NCBI RefSeq assembly: GCF_902459615.1
Contig: NZ_CABPSA010000007.1
Span: 186,001 to 250,000, forward strand
Direction: 5' to 3'
From: Pandoraea commovens
GTDB lineage: Bacteria > Pseudomonadota > Gammaproteobacteria > Burkholderiales > Burkholderiaceae
DNA length: 64,000 bases
In this document: positions 1 through 9,142 of the stretch, piece by piece
Numbering within the stretch: the first letter of the stretch is position 1
Layout of the letters: every line of letters begins with the position of its first letter
Translations under genes and position numbers: made by a program
Notes under the pieces: model-generated
Told to the model about the DNA's origin: nothing
Seen by the model: the letters and a program-made list of their open reading frames with translations, nothing else
The model's database searches: none

Positions 1-41
1 GGCCCTCATTCGCTTCATATTCGCCTCACACGCATCACCCG

Positions 42-896
42 ATGACTTCCGACGCCAAGATCGAGCATTACGAGAACTTCCCGGTCGCCAGTGTCCTGCT
101 GCCGCGCGAAATGCGCGCGCCCGTAGGCGTGATCTACAACTTCGCCCGGACGGCCGACGATATTGCCGACGAGGGCGACGCCACCAACGCCGAGCGCCAC
201 GCCGGGCTGGCCGCCTATCAGGCCGAACTCGACAAGATCGCCGCCGGACAGCCGACGTCGCCCGACATGCCGCTGTTCGCTGCTCTGGCCCGGGTGATCG
301 CCGAGCACCGCCTTTCGGTGCAACCGTTCTCCGATCTGCTTTCCGCCTTCGATCAGGACATCGAGACCAAGCGCTACGCCACGTTTGCCGACCTGCGCGA
401 TTACACGCGCCGCTCGGCCGATCCCGTCGGTCGCATCATGCTCGGCCTGTTCAAGCTCGACACGCCGGAAAACATCGCCTGCTCCGACGACATCTGCTCG
501 GCGCTGCAACTGATCAACTTCTGGCAGGACGTGGAAGTCGACTGGCGCAAAGCGCGCGTGTATCTGCCGCAGGACGACATGGCCCGCTTTGGCGTAACCG
601 ACGCCGACATCGGCGCGCACAAGTACGATGACAAGTTCCGCGCGCTGATGCGTTACGAAGTCGACTTCGCCCGCAAGATGATGTTGCGTGGCGCACCGCT
701 GGCGAACCGCGTGCCGGGTCGCTTCGGGTTGGAACTGTGCTGCGTGGTGCATGGCGGTCTGCGCATTCTCGACATGATCGAAGCCGTCGACTACGACGTC
801 TTCCGTCATCGCCCCCAACTGGGCAAGAGCGACGGCATCCGCGTCTTCCTGCGCGGCCTTGGCATGAAGCTGAGCGGCAAGGCGCCGAAGGCTTGA
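42..896 (+). CDS. hpnC: Hydroxysqualene synthase HpnC
   Basis: This 284-aa trans-isoprenyl diphosphate synthase of the squalene/phytoene synthase family should turn presqualene diphosphate into hydroxysqualene in hopanoid synthesis at the cytoplasmic membrane. The N-terminal YENFPVAS stretch is typical of HpnC. The first aspartate-rich Mg site is at residues 39-46 (DDIADEGD) and the second is NFWQDVEVD at 159-167. Length is normal for HpnC. The partner genes hpnD and hpnE are not next to it: a DMT transporter follows after about 180 bases. The start is the ATG at 42. No clear ribosome binding site is visible in the 41 bases before it, and the promoter probably lies outside the window. Confidence 0.86.
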   Translation: MTSDAKIEHYENFPVASVLLPREMRAPVGVIYNFARTADDIADEGDATNAERHAGLAAYQAELDKIAAGQPTSPDMPLFAALARVIAEHRLSVQPFSDLLSAFDQDIETKRYATFADLRDYTRRSADPVGRIMLGLFKLDTPENIACSDDICSALQLINFWQDVEVDWRKARVYLPQDDMARFGVTDADIGAHKYDDKFRALMRYEVDFARKMMLRGAPLANRVPGRFGLELCCVVHGGLRILDMIEAVDYDVFRHRPQLGKSDGIRVFLRGLGMKLSGKAPKA

Positions 897-1073
897 GCGC
901 GCAGGCATTTCAGCGCCGTGGCACCAACGAATACCTCGGCGCTGGCGCTTCTCTACCCTCCACGCCTACCTTAACGTGATGGGATAGCGCGTTCTGCCTG
1001 CCGGACACCCGCAAGGTCTCGTTCAGATCCCCGGCCGCAGAGCGCCCGTCCATCCCTCACGGAGTCCGGGCAC

Positions 1074-2024
1074 GTGAACCTGCCTGCCAGTCTGCAACGT
1101 CTCGCCTCGAACCGTTCGCCCGTGCGTTCGCACGCCGGGGTGCTGTTCGCCATCGTCATCGTGACCTGGGGCGTGAACTGGCCGGTCAGCAAGGCACTCC
1201 TCGCCCACGTCTCGCCGTGGTGGAGCACTGCGCTTCGCTCGGCCATCGGCATGGCGACGCTGTTCGTCATCTGCGCGCTGAGCCGTCGTCTCGTGCTACC
1301 GCGTCGCGGTGATTTGCCGGTGATCCTGAGCGTCGGTCTGTTGCACATGACAGCGTTCTCGCTGCTCGTCGCGCTGAGCCTGCAATACGTCAGCGCCGGA
1401 CGCTCCGCCGTGCTCGCCTACACCACGCCACTCTGGGTAATGCCCGCCGCGCGCCTGTGGCTGGGCGAGGCACTGACCCCGCGACGCCTGCTCGGGCTGG
1501 CGTGCGGCCTGCTCGGTCTGCTGGTCATGTTCAACCCCATCGCGTTCGACTGGCACGACCACAACGCCATCTTCGGCAACGCCCTCGTGTTGCTGTCCGC
1601 GTTCGTGTGGGCAATCGCCATCGTGCATATGCGTGCGCACCGATGGGTCAACGGTCCGTTTGAACTGAGCCCGTGGCAATTGCTGCTGGCGAGCGTCATG
1701 CTGTGCACGCTGGCGTTCGTCGTCGACGGGGCACCGCGCGTGACCGGCTGGGCCGGATTCTCGGCCTTGCTGACGTATGGCGGTGTGGTCGGCGGCGGCA
1801 TCGCGTACTGGTTGGCGGGTGTGGTCACGCGTCAGTTGCCTGCTGGCGTCACGTCGCTCGGCTTGCTTGGCGTGCCCGTGGTTGGCACGCTGGCGTCGGC
1901 ACTGATCCTGCGCGAGTCGCTCGGGCTGGACGTCTGGATCGCGCTCGCCCTGATCGTCGGCGGTATCGCGCTGGGCACGGTGCCGCGTGCTGCGACGCCA
2001 TGCCGCACCGAAGACCCTGCCTGA
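1074..2024 (+). CDS. DMT-superfamily (EamA) transporter
   Basis: A 316-aa membrane protein with about ten hydrophobic segments arranged as two EamA repeats. The first repeat opens with WGVNWPVSKAL, and the motif LGEALTPRRLLG ends the first half, as usual in drug/metabolite exporters. The start is GTG at 1074, with GGAG at 1061-1064 as ribosome binding site. The substrate cannot be told from sequence; relatives export amino acids, purines or metabolites. It stands between hpnC and a nitronate monooxygenase and has no obvious functional link to either. Confidence 0.8.
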   Translation: MNLPASLQRLASNRSPVRSHAGVLFAIVIVTWGVNWPVSKALLAHVSPWWSTALRSAIGMATLFVICALSRRLVLPRRGDLPVILSVGLLHMTAFSLLVALSLQYVSAGRSAVLAYTTPLWVMPAARLWLGEALTPRRLLGLACGLLGLLVMFNPIAFDWHDHNAIFGNALVLLSAFVWAIAIVHMRAHRWVNGPFELSPWQLLLASVMLCTLAFVVDGAPRVTGWAGFSALLTYGGVVGGGIAYWLAGVVTRQLPAGVTSLGLLGVPVVGTLASALILRESLGLDVWIALALIVGGIALGTVPRAATPCRTEDPA

Positions 2025-2138
2025 GCGCACCCGCGCTTGACCCATCGCAAGAACCGTTCGCAAAGCGAATGCCAGACTGCCGGAACTGCTGCGCCGCATG
2101 TCTTCGTGGGCCAGCATTTTTCGACGAATGGATCTGAC

Positions 2139-3323
2139 ATGAACGAGCAATGGCTGACGCTGGCCGGCCGCCGGCTGGTGCCGGTGGTGCAAGGCGGCAT
2201 GGGTATCGGCATCTCCGCACACCGACTGGCGGGCACGGTGGCGAAACACAACGGCATGGGGACGATTGCGAGCATCGACCTGCGCCACCATCACCCCGAT
2301 CTGCTTGCTCAGGTGGACGGCACGCGTGACAAAGCCGCCATCGAAGCCGTCAACCTGATCGCGCTCGACCGCGAGATTCGCGCGGCTAAGGCGATTGCCG
2401 ACGGCAACGGTCTCGTAGCGGTCAACGTCATGAAGGCGGTGAGCGCGCATGCGTCGCTCGTGCGTCAGGCATGCGAGAGCGGCGCGGACGCCATCGTCAT
2501 GGGCGCCGGTCTCCCGCTCGATCTTCCGGAACTCACCGCAGCGCATCCGCACGTCGCGCTGATCCCGATTCTGTCGGACTCGCGCGGCGTCAGCCTTGTG
2601 CTGCGCAAGTGGATGAAGAAGGGCCGACTGCCGGACGCCATCGTCATCGAACACCCGGCGCACGCGGGTGGCCACCTCGGGGCGTCGCGTATCGAGGATC
2701 TGGGCGATGCGCGCTTTTCGTTCGACCGCGTACTGACGGAATGCCGCGAGATCTACGCAACGCTCGGCATCGAATGGACGCAGGTGCCGCTGATCGTGGC
2801 GGGCGGCATCCATCGTCACGAACAGGTCAGGCATTGGCTCGCGCAGGGTGCGGCAGGCGTTCAGTTGGGGACGGCCTTCGCCGTCACCGAAGAATCCGAT
2901 GCGCATCCCGACTTCAAGCACGTGTTGGCGAGTGCGCGTCCGGAGGACATTGTCGAGTTCACCAGCGTCGCAGGGCTGCCCGCGCGGGCAGTGCTCACGC
3001 CGTGGCTGAAGAAGTACCTCTCACGCGAGACGGCCCTGCAGGCGAAGGCGAAAGTGCGTCAGTGTCTGGAGGGCTTCGATTGCTTGCAAGCGTGCGGCTT
3101 ACGCGATGGCGTCTCGCGCATTGGTCAGTTCTGCATCGACCTCAAGCTCGCCCAGGCTGTGCGTGGCGACGTGGCGCGCGGTCTCTTCTTCCGTGGCCGC
3201 GACCCACTGCCGTTCGGCGAGCGCATTCGTCCCGTGGCGGACCTGATGCGCTACTTGCTGACGGGCGATCTGCCGGACGCCGCCGCACCGACGTCATCAG
3301 CCGCTTCGGCAGCGCCTGCATAA
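2139..3323 (+). CDS. Nitronate monooxygenase family FMN enzyme
   Basis: About 394 aa when started at the ATG at 2139; the upstream in-frame extension from 2037 does not look like family sequence. It has the TIM-barrel signatures of the 2-nitropropane dioxygenase/NMO family: VVQGGMGIGIS near the N terminus, IEHPAHAGGHLG in the middle and IVAGGIHRHEQVRHWLAQGAAGVQLGT-type phosphate binding. These FMN enzymes oxidise alkyl nitronates such as propionate 3-nitronate, although related sequences are flavin reductases or enoyl-ACP reductases. The C terminus is cysteine-containing and a little longer than in minimal NMOs. The gene converges on the aldehyde dehydrogenase downstream. Confidence 0.78.
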   Translation: MNEQWLTLAGRRLVPVVQGGMGIGISAHRLAGTVAKHNGMGTIASIDLRHHHPDLLAQVDGTRDKAAIEAVNLIALDREIRAAKAIADGNGLVAVNVMKAVSAHASLVRQACESGADAIVMGAGLPLDLPELTAAHPHVALIPILSDSRGVSLVLRKWMKKGRLPDAIVIEHPAHAGGHLGASRIEDLGDARFSFDRVLTECREIYATLGIEWTQVPLIVAGGIHRHEQVRHWLAQGAAGVQLGTAFAVTEESDAHPDFKHVLASARPEDIVEFTSVAGLPARAVLTPWLKKYLSRETALQAKAKVRQCLEGFDCLQACGLRDGVSRIGQFCIDLKLAQAVRGDVARGLFFRGRDPLPFGERIRPVADLMRYLLTGDLPDAAAPTSSAASAAPA

Positions 3324-3327
3324 GCGC

Positions 3328-3347
3328 GCCGGGGCAAACGCCCCGGC
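3328..3347. terminator. Hairpin between convergent genes
   Basis: Perfect 8-base arms GCCGGGGC and GCCCCGGC around an AAAC loop, in the 49-base gap between the stop of the nitronate monooxygenase gene and the stop of the aldehyde dehydrogenase gene. There is no strong T tract on either side, so it may act as an mRNA 3' end stabiliser rather than as a classic terminator. Confidence 0.55.
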
Positions 3348-3372
3348 AACACCGACAGCACAGCGAGACGAG

Positions 3373-4803
3373 CTACGCGGCGACGTACGAAGTCTTCACC
3401 GTCGTATAGAACTCAGCCGCATAGCGCCCTTGTTCGCGCGCGCCATAGCTCGATGCCTTACGCCCGCCGAACGGCACGTGATAATCGCCACCGGCCGTCG
3501 ACACGTTTGTCATCGTCATACCGGCTTGCGCGTGCCGCTTGAAGTGATTCGCATACTTCAGCGACGTCGTACAGATGCCGGCCGACAAGCCGAATTCGAT
3601 GTCGTTGGCCAATGCAAGCGCATGCTCGTAGCCGTCGGCCGCAATCACGCAAGCCACCGGCCCGAAAATCTCCTCGCGGGCAATTCGCATGTCGTTGTGC
3701 GCGTCGACGAATAGTGCCGGAGACAGGTAGTGACCCGGCGTGTCGCGCGACAACCGCTCGCCGCCAAACGCCAGCGTTGCGCCCTCCTCGCGGCCGATGG
3801 CGATGTAGTCGAGGTCCGTCTGCAACTGCGCCTCGCTCACGACCGGACCGATCTGTGTCGACGGGTCCCGCGCGTCACCGATACGCAGCGTCGCGAGGCG
3901 TACCGTCAGCGCATCGACGAAGCGTCGATGTATGCGCTTGTCGACGATCAACCGACTCGATGCGGTACATCGCTGCCCGGTGGAAAAATATGCGCCTTGT
4001 ACGGCACATTCAACGGCAACGTCGAGGTCGGCGTCCTCGAGCACGATCAACGGATTCTTGCCGCCCATCTCCATTTGCACCTTCGCAAGACGCGACGCAG
4101 CGCTCATGAGCACGCTCTTACCTGTCGCGACCGAGCCCGTGAAGCTGATGCCGCTCACATCGCGCGATTCGAGCAGCGCCTGCCCAACTTCGCGCCCACG
4201 CCCCATGACCAGATTGAACGCGCCGGCAGGCAAGCCCGCCCGGCTGATGATTTCAGTCAGCGCCCATGCCGACGCCGGGACAAGATCGGCCGGCTTGAAC
4301 ACTACCGTATTGCCGTGAGCAAGGGCCGGCGCAATCTTCCACGCGGGAATGCCCAACGGAAAATTCCAGGGCGTGATGATGCCGACCACGCCGAGCGGCT
4401 CGCGCGTGATGTCCACTGTAACGTCGGGACGCAGCGACGCAAGATGCTCGCCCCCGGGACGCAAAGCCTCACCGGCGAAGAACTTGAAGATCTGTCCGGC
4501 GCGTGCGGCTTCGCCAACGGCCTCGGGCAGCGACTTGCCCTCTTCACGTGCCAGCAACTCGCCGAGCGCTTGTTTGCGAGCGATGAGTTCCGTGCCGATC
4601 GCATCGAGCGCGTCCGCCCGCACCTGGGGTGTAGCGTGTGCCCATGCCTCACCGGCCGCGCAAGCCGCACCGATGGCATCGCGTGTGGCGGCCGCATCGC
4701 CGCGCGCGTATGCGTCGACGATGTCATTCGTGTCTGACGGATTGACGTTCGGCGTGGCCGCCACGCCGGGCACCCACGCTCCGTTGATGTAATTAGGTTT
4801 CAT
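3373..4803 (-). CDS. NAD(P)-dependent aldehyde dehydrogenase (semialdehyde type)
   Basis: A 476-aa aldehyde dehydrogenase started at the ATG at 4803; the longer frame to 4953 lacks family sequence. Visible features are PWNFPLGIPAWK at about 145-156, the FTGS NAD-binding loop at 221-224, the general base E245 in MEMGGKN, the catalytic C279 in GQRCT and EEIFGPV near the C terminus. It lies 11 bases downstream of gabT on the same strand, so it most simply oxidises succinic semialdehyde (GabD role). The N-terminal NYINGAW and NPSDTND style also fits alpha-ketoglutaric semialdehyde dehydrogenases, so no gene symbol is given. It is probably cotranscribed with gabT and controlled by the divergent XRE-cupin regulator. 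Confidence 0.85.
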   Translation of the reverse strand: MKPNYINGAWVPGVAATPNVNPSDTNDIVDAYARGDAAATRDAIGAACAAGEAWAHATPQVRADALDAIGTELIARKQALGELLAREEGKSLPEAVGEAARAGQIFKFFAGEALRPGGEHLASLRPDVTVDITREPLGVVGIITPWNFPLGIPAWKIAPALAHGNTVVFKPADLVPASAWALTEIISRAGLPAGAFNLVMGRGREVGQALLESRDVSGISFTGSVATGKSVLMSAASRLAKVQMEMGGKNPLIVLEDADLDVAVECAVQGAYFSTGQRCTASSRLIVDKRIHRRFVDALTVRLATLRIGDARDPSTQIGPVVSEAQLQTDLDYIAIGREEGATLAFGGERLSRDTPGHYLSPALFVDAHNDMRIAREEIFGPVACVIAADGYEHALALANDIEFGLSAGICTTSLKYANHFKRHAQAGMTMTNVSTAGGDYHVPFGGRKASSYGAREQGRYAAEFYTTVKTSYVAA

Positions 4804-4814
4804 CGGCGGGGATC

Positions 4815-6107
4815 TCAGGCAGCGCGCGCCGCACGAATCGATTCGGCAAGGACCGTCAAACCTTCTTCGAAGACTGTGTCCTCGATCGTCAGCGGGAAGA
4901 GGAATCGGATGACATTGCCGTGCACACCACAGATCAGCAACAGCAATCCACACTTGAGCGCCTCGGCCTGCACGCGACGCGTCATCTCGGCGTCGGGTGC
5001 GCCGGTAAGCGCGGCGCCGAATTCCACCGCAATCATGGCGCCAAGCCCGCGCACGTCGACGATCTCCGGCACATCGTCACGCAATCCCGCCAGCATGCAG
5101 GTCAGTTGGTCTCCCAGCACCGACGCCCGCTCGGTCAACCCCTCTTCCTCGATGACGTCGATGGCGGCGAGCGCAGCTGCGCACGCAAGCGGGTTGCCCG
5201 CATACGTGCCGCCGATACCACCGGAGCCCGCGGCGTCCATCAGTTCGGCACGCCCGGTCAGCGCCGACAGCGGGAAACCACCTGCCAGACTCTTCGCCAT
5301 CGTGATGAGGTCGGCGTCCACGGTGTGATGCTCCAGCGCAAAGCGCTTGCCAGTGCGTGCGAAGCCGGTCTGCACCTCGTCCACGACGAGCAGAATGCCG
5401 TGCGTGTCGCACAGTGCGCGCAGACGCTTCACGAACTCGGGGGGCGCCACGTAGAACCCACCCTCACCTTGCACGAGTTCGATGAAGATGGCCGCAACAC
5501 GACGCGGATCGACATCCGTCTTGAACAACGATTCGAGCGCAGCCATGCTGTCATCCACGCTCACCCCGTGCAGCGCCACGGGATACGGGGCGTGGAACAC
5601 CTCGGCAGGCATCGGTCCGAACCCGAGCTTATAAGGCGCCACCTTGCCCGTGAGCGCCATGCCCATCATCGTACGGCCGTGGAACGCGCCGGAAAACGCG
5701 ATGATTGCGCTGCGTCCCGTCGCTGCACGCGCCACCTTAATCGCATTTTCAACGGCTTCGGCGCCTGTCGTGAAAAGCGCAGTCTTCTTGGCAAACCGAC
5801 CCGGCGTGATGTCGTTCAGCCGCTCGCACAACGCCACATAGCCTTCATACGGTGTGACATGGAAACACGTGTGATGGAAATGTTCGAGCTGCGCTTGCAC
5901 CGCGGCGACGATGCGCGGATGCCGATGTCCGGTCGCCAGCACGGCAATGCCGCCCGCGAAATCGATGAAACGATTACCTTGCACGTCCCAGATCTCGGCG
6001 TTCTGAGCGCGGGCCGTAAAGTGCTGCGTCATGACGCCGATGCCTTTGGCGCAGGCGGCGTCCTTGCGCGCCTGGAGCGATGCGTTGCTGCGGGCTGAAT
6101 TCAACAT
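4815..6107 (-). CDS. gabT: 4-aminobutyrate aminotransferase
   Basis: A 430-aa class III PLP aminotransferase. It shows GAEAVENAIKVAR at about 116-128, the PLP-ring aspartate D243 in VVDEVQTGFARTG and the Schiff-base lysine K272 in MAKSLAGGFPLS. It should move the amino group of 4-aminobutyrate to 2-oxoglutarate, giving succinic semialdehyde for the neighbouring dehydrogenase. The start is the ATG at 6107, beginning MLNSARSNASLQ; the frame continues upstream to 6206 but those residues are not conserved in the family. The first gene of a two-gene operon, divergent from a PuuR-like regulator. Confidence 0.87.
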   Translation of the reverse strand: MLNSARSNASLQARKDAACAKGIGVMTQHFTARAQNAEIWDVQGNRFIDFAGGIAVLATGHRHPRIVAAVQAQLEHFHHTCFHVTPYEGYVALCERLNDITPGRFAKKTALFTTGAEAVENAIKVARAATGRSAIIAFSGAFHGRTMMGMALTGKVAPYKLGFGPMPAEVFHAPYPVALHGVSVDDSMAALESLFKTDVDPRRVAAIFIELVQGEGGFYVAPPEFVKRLRALCDTHGILLVVDEVQTGFARTGKRFALEHHTVDADLITMAKSLAGGFPLSALTGRAELMDAAGSGGIGGTYAGNPLACAAALAAIDVIEEEGLTERASVLGDQLTCMLAGLRDDVPEIVDVRGLGAMIAVEFGAALTGAPDAEMTRRVQAEALKCGLLLLICGVHGNVIRFLFPLTIEDTVFEEGLTVLAESIRAARAA

Positions 6108-6191
6108 GAAGTAGATCTCGTCAAGAATGCTTAGCCGGTCAGCGCCGGCGGTTCGGTGTGCCGAAGATGGCCGAGCCAGTGTAGATTTGAC

Positions 6192-6244
6192 GTGAAATTT
6201 TTGCAATTAATTTTCATTAATGTGAAAATTTGCATAATTATTTT
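6192..6244. promoter_or_regulatory. AT-rich direct repeats, likely operator of the gab pair
   Basis: Two similar 23-base stretches start at 6192 and 6222, both beginning GTGAAA and containing TTTGCA followed by AATTA and TTTT. The 30-base period is about three helical turns. They sit in the 270-base gap between gabT and the divergent XRE-cupin gene and stand out as the only AT-rich stretch nearby. This is a good position for binding by that regulator and for a promoter of gabT. Confidence 0.55.
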
Positions 6245-6377
6245 TTCCACCGCTGCGTCAGGTAAGGCCCCATCACCGCCGTCATTGGCGACCTTCTGCC
6301 AGCGACGCCAGCCCGTCGGCTAGAATTCGGGACGCGATGCGCGAGCGCGTCGTTCTTGCAACACGTTGGGGATCGGG

Positions 6378-7091
6378 ATGCCAGTACACAAGAAATCGGG
6401 GACTGCACCGCAAGGCGAATCTGCCGCGCCGGTGGGCACGCGCACGAAGCGGGTGCCGACGAAGGCTACGCGACAGATTGGAGCGAAGCCGCCCATGCCG
6501 GACATCGCGTGTGCGGGCAACGCCGACGACGCCGCGCCGCTCGACTGGATCGGCCCCGAAATCAAGAGCCTGCGTAAAGCGCGGGGCTTGTCGCTACAGG
6601 ATCTGTCCGCGCTTTGCGGTAAATCGATCGGCTTTCTGAGCCAATTGGAGCGCGGTAAGAGCAAACCCACCATCGGCGCCCTGCACGATGTCGCCGCAGC
6701 GCTCGGTGTTCAGGTTAGTTGGTTTTTCCCGCACGGCGAAAGCGCCGAACCGTCGGATGGGGGCGTTGTCGTGCGACGCGAGCGCCGCCGCCAGTTGACG
6801 TTCGATTCCGGCATCGCCGACTACCTCCTCTCGCCGAATCTCAGCGGCCAACTGGAAATACTGTGGTCGGTCATGGCCCCCGGGTCCGATAGCGGCGACG
6901 CCTACCAGCATCGTGGCGAAGAAGGTGGCGTCGTCATCAAGGGCACGCTCGAGCTCTGGGTCGGCGAACAGCACTTCGTACTCGAAGCGGGCGACAGTTT
7001 CACGTTCGAGAGTCATACGCCGCATCGCTACCGGAACCCCGGCAGCACACCGGCGGAAATCGTCTGGGTCATCACGCCGCCGTCGTACTAA
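6378..7091 (+). CDS. XRE-family regulator with C-terminal cupin (PuuR-like)
   Basis: About 237 aa from the ATG at 6378; a TTG four codons earlier is possible. An XRE helix-turn-helix spans roughly residues 55-110 (LRKARGLSLQDLSALCGKSI then LSQLERGKSKPTIGAL), and a cupin sensor domain lies at about 150-235 with HRGEEGG and the closing PHRYRNPG. The layout matches PuuR and related repressors of putrescine and GABA catabolism. Divergence from gabT and the dehydrogenase supports that role. The first 50 residues are basic and disordered-looking, longer than in PuuR. The ligand is not determined by sequence. Confidence 0.82.
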   Translation: MPVHKKSGTAPQGESAAPVGTRTKRVPTKATRQIGAKPPMPDIACAGNADDAAPLDWIGPEIKSLRKARGLSLQDLSALCGKSIGFLSQLERGKSKPTIGALHDVAAALGVQVSWFFPHGESAEPSDGGVVVRRERRRQLTFDSGIADYLLSPNLSGQLEILWSVMAPGSDSGDAYQHRGEEGGVVIKGTLELWVGEQHFVLEAGDSFTFESHTPHRYRNPGSTPAEIVWVITPPSY

Positions 7092-7135
7092 CCCACCTCC
7101 CCCGGGGCGCCCTCACAGCCTCGCGCCCTCGTATA

Positions 7136-7168
7136 AAAAGCCTGCCATTCGGTGGGCTTTATTTTTTT
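7136..7168 (+). terminator. Rho-independent terminator of the XRE-cupin gene
   Basis: AAAGCC pairs with GGCTTT around an imperfect TGCC/GGTG inner stem and is followed by a run of seven T residues at 7162-7168. It starts 45 bases after the stop codon. Confidence 0.7.
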
Positions 7169-7306
7169 CCGACCCCCGATTTCACACGCGACGAACGCAC
7201 ACCTCGCAACGGTCGCAAGACGCCGCCCCGTGCGGGTCTGCGGTCGATCACCGCTCGCCACTCAAAAAAATGGCTTTCCCTGCATCGCGCTTTTCCATTA
7301 CGATGA

Positions 7307-7336
7307 TTTCATGTGAATCATAAGTATTCATATAGA
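7307..7336 (+). promoter_or_regulatory. Candidate sigma-70 promoter of the 7.4 kb operon
   Basis: A TTTCAT -35-like hexamer at 7307-7312 and a TATAGA -10-like hexamer at 7331-7336 are separated by 18 bases, about 80 bases before the start codon at 7415. The match is moderate; position and overlap with the dyads at 7315-7369 are the main support. Confidence 0.4.
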
Positions 7337-7369
7337 ATACATTCATTCGGCGAATGTGCCGAATGAATG
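7315..7369. promoter_or_regulatory. Cluster of inverted repeats, likely operator
   Basis: Three dyads follow one another. GAAT...ATTC spans 7315-7329. TATTC-ATATA-GAATA spans 7325-7339 and overlaps the proposed -10 box. A perfect 12-base inverted repeat, CATTCATTCGGC and GCCGAATGAATG with a 6-base centre, lies at 7340-7369. The placement over the promoter of the catabolic operon suggests repression, possibly by the IclR-type or MocR-type regulator encoded at 18.5-20.8 kb. Confidence 0.6.
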
Positions 7370-7414
7370 CGGACCCTACCGGCCAGTTGAAGGCCGATTC
7401 TGGAGACGTCAGTC

Positions 7415-9142
7415 ATGGCCGCCGTGCCTACCGAAATTTCCGATCATCGCGATGCGCCGCCACGTGCGCGACATCCCGACGTTCTGATGCGCCCCGAGCG
7501 TTTGGCCGCATTGCAGCCCAGCCGTCTGTCGATGACACGCAGCTTCATGCGTCAGGCAGTCGACGAGCGTTGGGATATCCAGCGGCTCGCCTTCGACATC
7601 GATGCGCAATCACGCGGCACCGCGCACTACCGCATCGATGCAAACGGCGTACCGCTCGACTTCGTGTTGAGTTCTTTCGCGTATCAGGAGGCCGGACGCA
7701 CCGGCCGCATCATCGGACGCGCGTGGGACATGATGGGAGGGCTGCTCGATGGGCCGGCCACCGACGCGCAGATCATGCAGACGCGCGCCGAACTACCCAA
7801 GCTTTACGAGGGCCGCGCCACACCCAACACACTCACCTGGGCGCGTGCGAATCGCAGCTCACGTGTGTTCGCCCACGCGGTCGACGCGTTGGCCGCCGGC
7901 CGCCAACCCGATATCGAGACGGTGGCGCAAGTGTGCTATTTGATGCGCAACACGGGCATCGACGGCAACGGCACGTTCGGTACGCGCTCGTACAAGGCGC
8001 TCGAACGTCGTCACCCCTTGCGCAAGACGTTGGCTGCGCAGATGGCATCGGCCTACATGATGCGAGTCTTCGCGGTTGACCTCGTCAATCGTCTCGCGCA
8101 CGCTCGCTCGCCGAATGCGGCCGAACTCTCGCCCGAATATCAGCAGTTCCTTGGCATCGGCAATGGATCCGCGCTGGGCCTGATCTTCTTCTTGCACAAC
8201 CATCCGCACCTGATCAATCGCTGGCTCACGGCACGCGAGCAAGCGATCGTTGCCGCCAAATCGCTCAAGGTCGACGCGGGCCATCCCGCTGTATTGCATC
8301 TGCGCAATCTGCTCGACCGCGCGATCGCGTTTCGTCGCGAAGACCGGATGGAGTACGAACACTTCGCGCCGAGCGCACTGGTCGCCACCGAATTGGCCAA
8401 AGCGCGTGAAGATGTTGACACGCTGTACCGCACCGGTCTCGTGCGCGGTCGACGCACCACCTATCCTCTGAATGCGCTGGCCGACGCGCTCGAAGGTGAA
8501 ATCCACATCGAAGCGCACGAAACACTGCTTGCCATGTACATCGAGCTGGTGCCGGAACTGGCGGATCGTCTGGTCGCAGACGCGCTCGACGCCGAAGAAG
8601 AAATGCCGGTGCAGCCGGAGATGACGGCCGGCTATCTGCGCGACATCCTGCACACCGAATATGCGTGGGCTCTGGCCATGGACCTGACAACGGAGGCCTC
8701 GCGCCGCTACATCTGGTACAAGTCCGCCACGGCGGAAGAGCCGAGGCGCGGTCCGCGCGAGGAAGTTGGCGACGTGCATCAGTTGGGTCTGGACCTGCCG
8801 CGCTTCGTTCAACAACTCGAACACGTGCTTGCCGGTGTGCAGCCAAAGACCCGCATGGCGCATGTGCTGCTGCGCCATCCGCATTTGCGCGCGATCGTGG
8901 CGCGAATCCAGTCGCTACGCGGGCTGCCCTATCACTCGCCGCAGATGAACATCATGGGCGAGGACTTCATTCCGATTCACATCGTGCGTCTGCTCAACGT
9001 TGCGATCCACGGCGTGGATCGTCCCCGCGACTATCTCGGGCGCAACTTGCGCGGCGTGTTGTTCCTCGGCGCCCCCACCCCAGACGCGATTCGCGCGGGT
9101 GCGGATCACGACTGGTTCTGCCCTCTGGAGCCTAAGCAATGA
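7415..9142 (+). CDS. Unrecognised 575-aa protein, first gene of catabolic operon
   Basis: I do not recognise this 575-aa protein. It starts at the ATG at 7415 with GGAG at 7401-7404. It has no signal peptide and no clear membrane segment apart from a short hydrophobic stretch (LGLIFFLHNHPHLINRW) near residue 260, so it is probably cytoplasmic. The composition is mostly helical, rich in Arg, Ala and Leu. Possible functional residues include HNHPH, DGNGTFGTR (residues about 184-192) and YHSPQMNIMGEDFIP near the C terminus. The 4-base ATGA overlap with the next gene indicates translational coupling. Co-occurrence with a ThDP enzyme, an M19-like protein and an ABC importer suggests a role in taking apart an imported nitrogen compound. 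That is inference only. Confidence 0.75.
   Translation: MAAVPTEISDHRDAPPRARHPDVLMRPERLAALQPSRLSMTRSFMRQAVDERWDIQRLAFDIDAQSRGTAHYRIDANGVPLDFVLSSFAYQEAGRTGRIIGRAWDMMGGLLDGPATDAQIMQTRAELPKLYEGRATPNTLTWARANRSSRVFAHAVDALAAGRQPDIETVAQVCYLMRNTGIDGNGTFGTRSYKALERRHPLRKTLAAQMASAYMMRVFAVDLVNRLAHARSPNAAELSPEYQQFLGIGNGSALGLIFFLHNHPHLINRWLTAREQAIVAAKSLKVDAGHPAVLHLRNLLDRAIAFRREDRMEYEHFAPSALVATELAKAREDVDTLYRTGLVRGRRTTYPLNALADALEGEIHIEAHETLLAMYIELVPELADRLVADALDAEEEMPVQPEMTAGYLRDILHTEYAWALAMDLTTEASRRYIWYKSATAEEPRRGPREEVGDVHQLGLDLPRFVQQLEHVLAGVQPKTRMAHVLLRHPHLRAIVARIQSLRGLPYHSPQMNIMGEDFIPIHIVRLLNVAIHGVDRPRDYLGRNLRGVLFLGAPTPDAIRAGADHDWFCPLEPKQ

Noticed and set aside
1296-2921. 541-codon antisense frame across DMT and nitronate monooxygenase genes
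   Set aside because: Composition typical of high-GC antisense (Arg/Gln/His-rich) and no family signature.
4804-4953. Upstream extension of the aldehyde dehydrogenase
   Set aside because: The 50 extra residues overlap gabT and lack any aldehyde dehydrogenase pattern.
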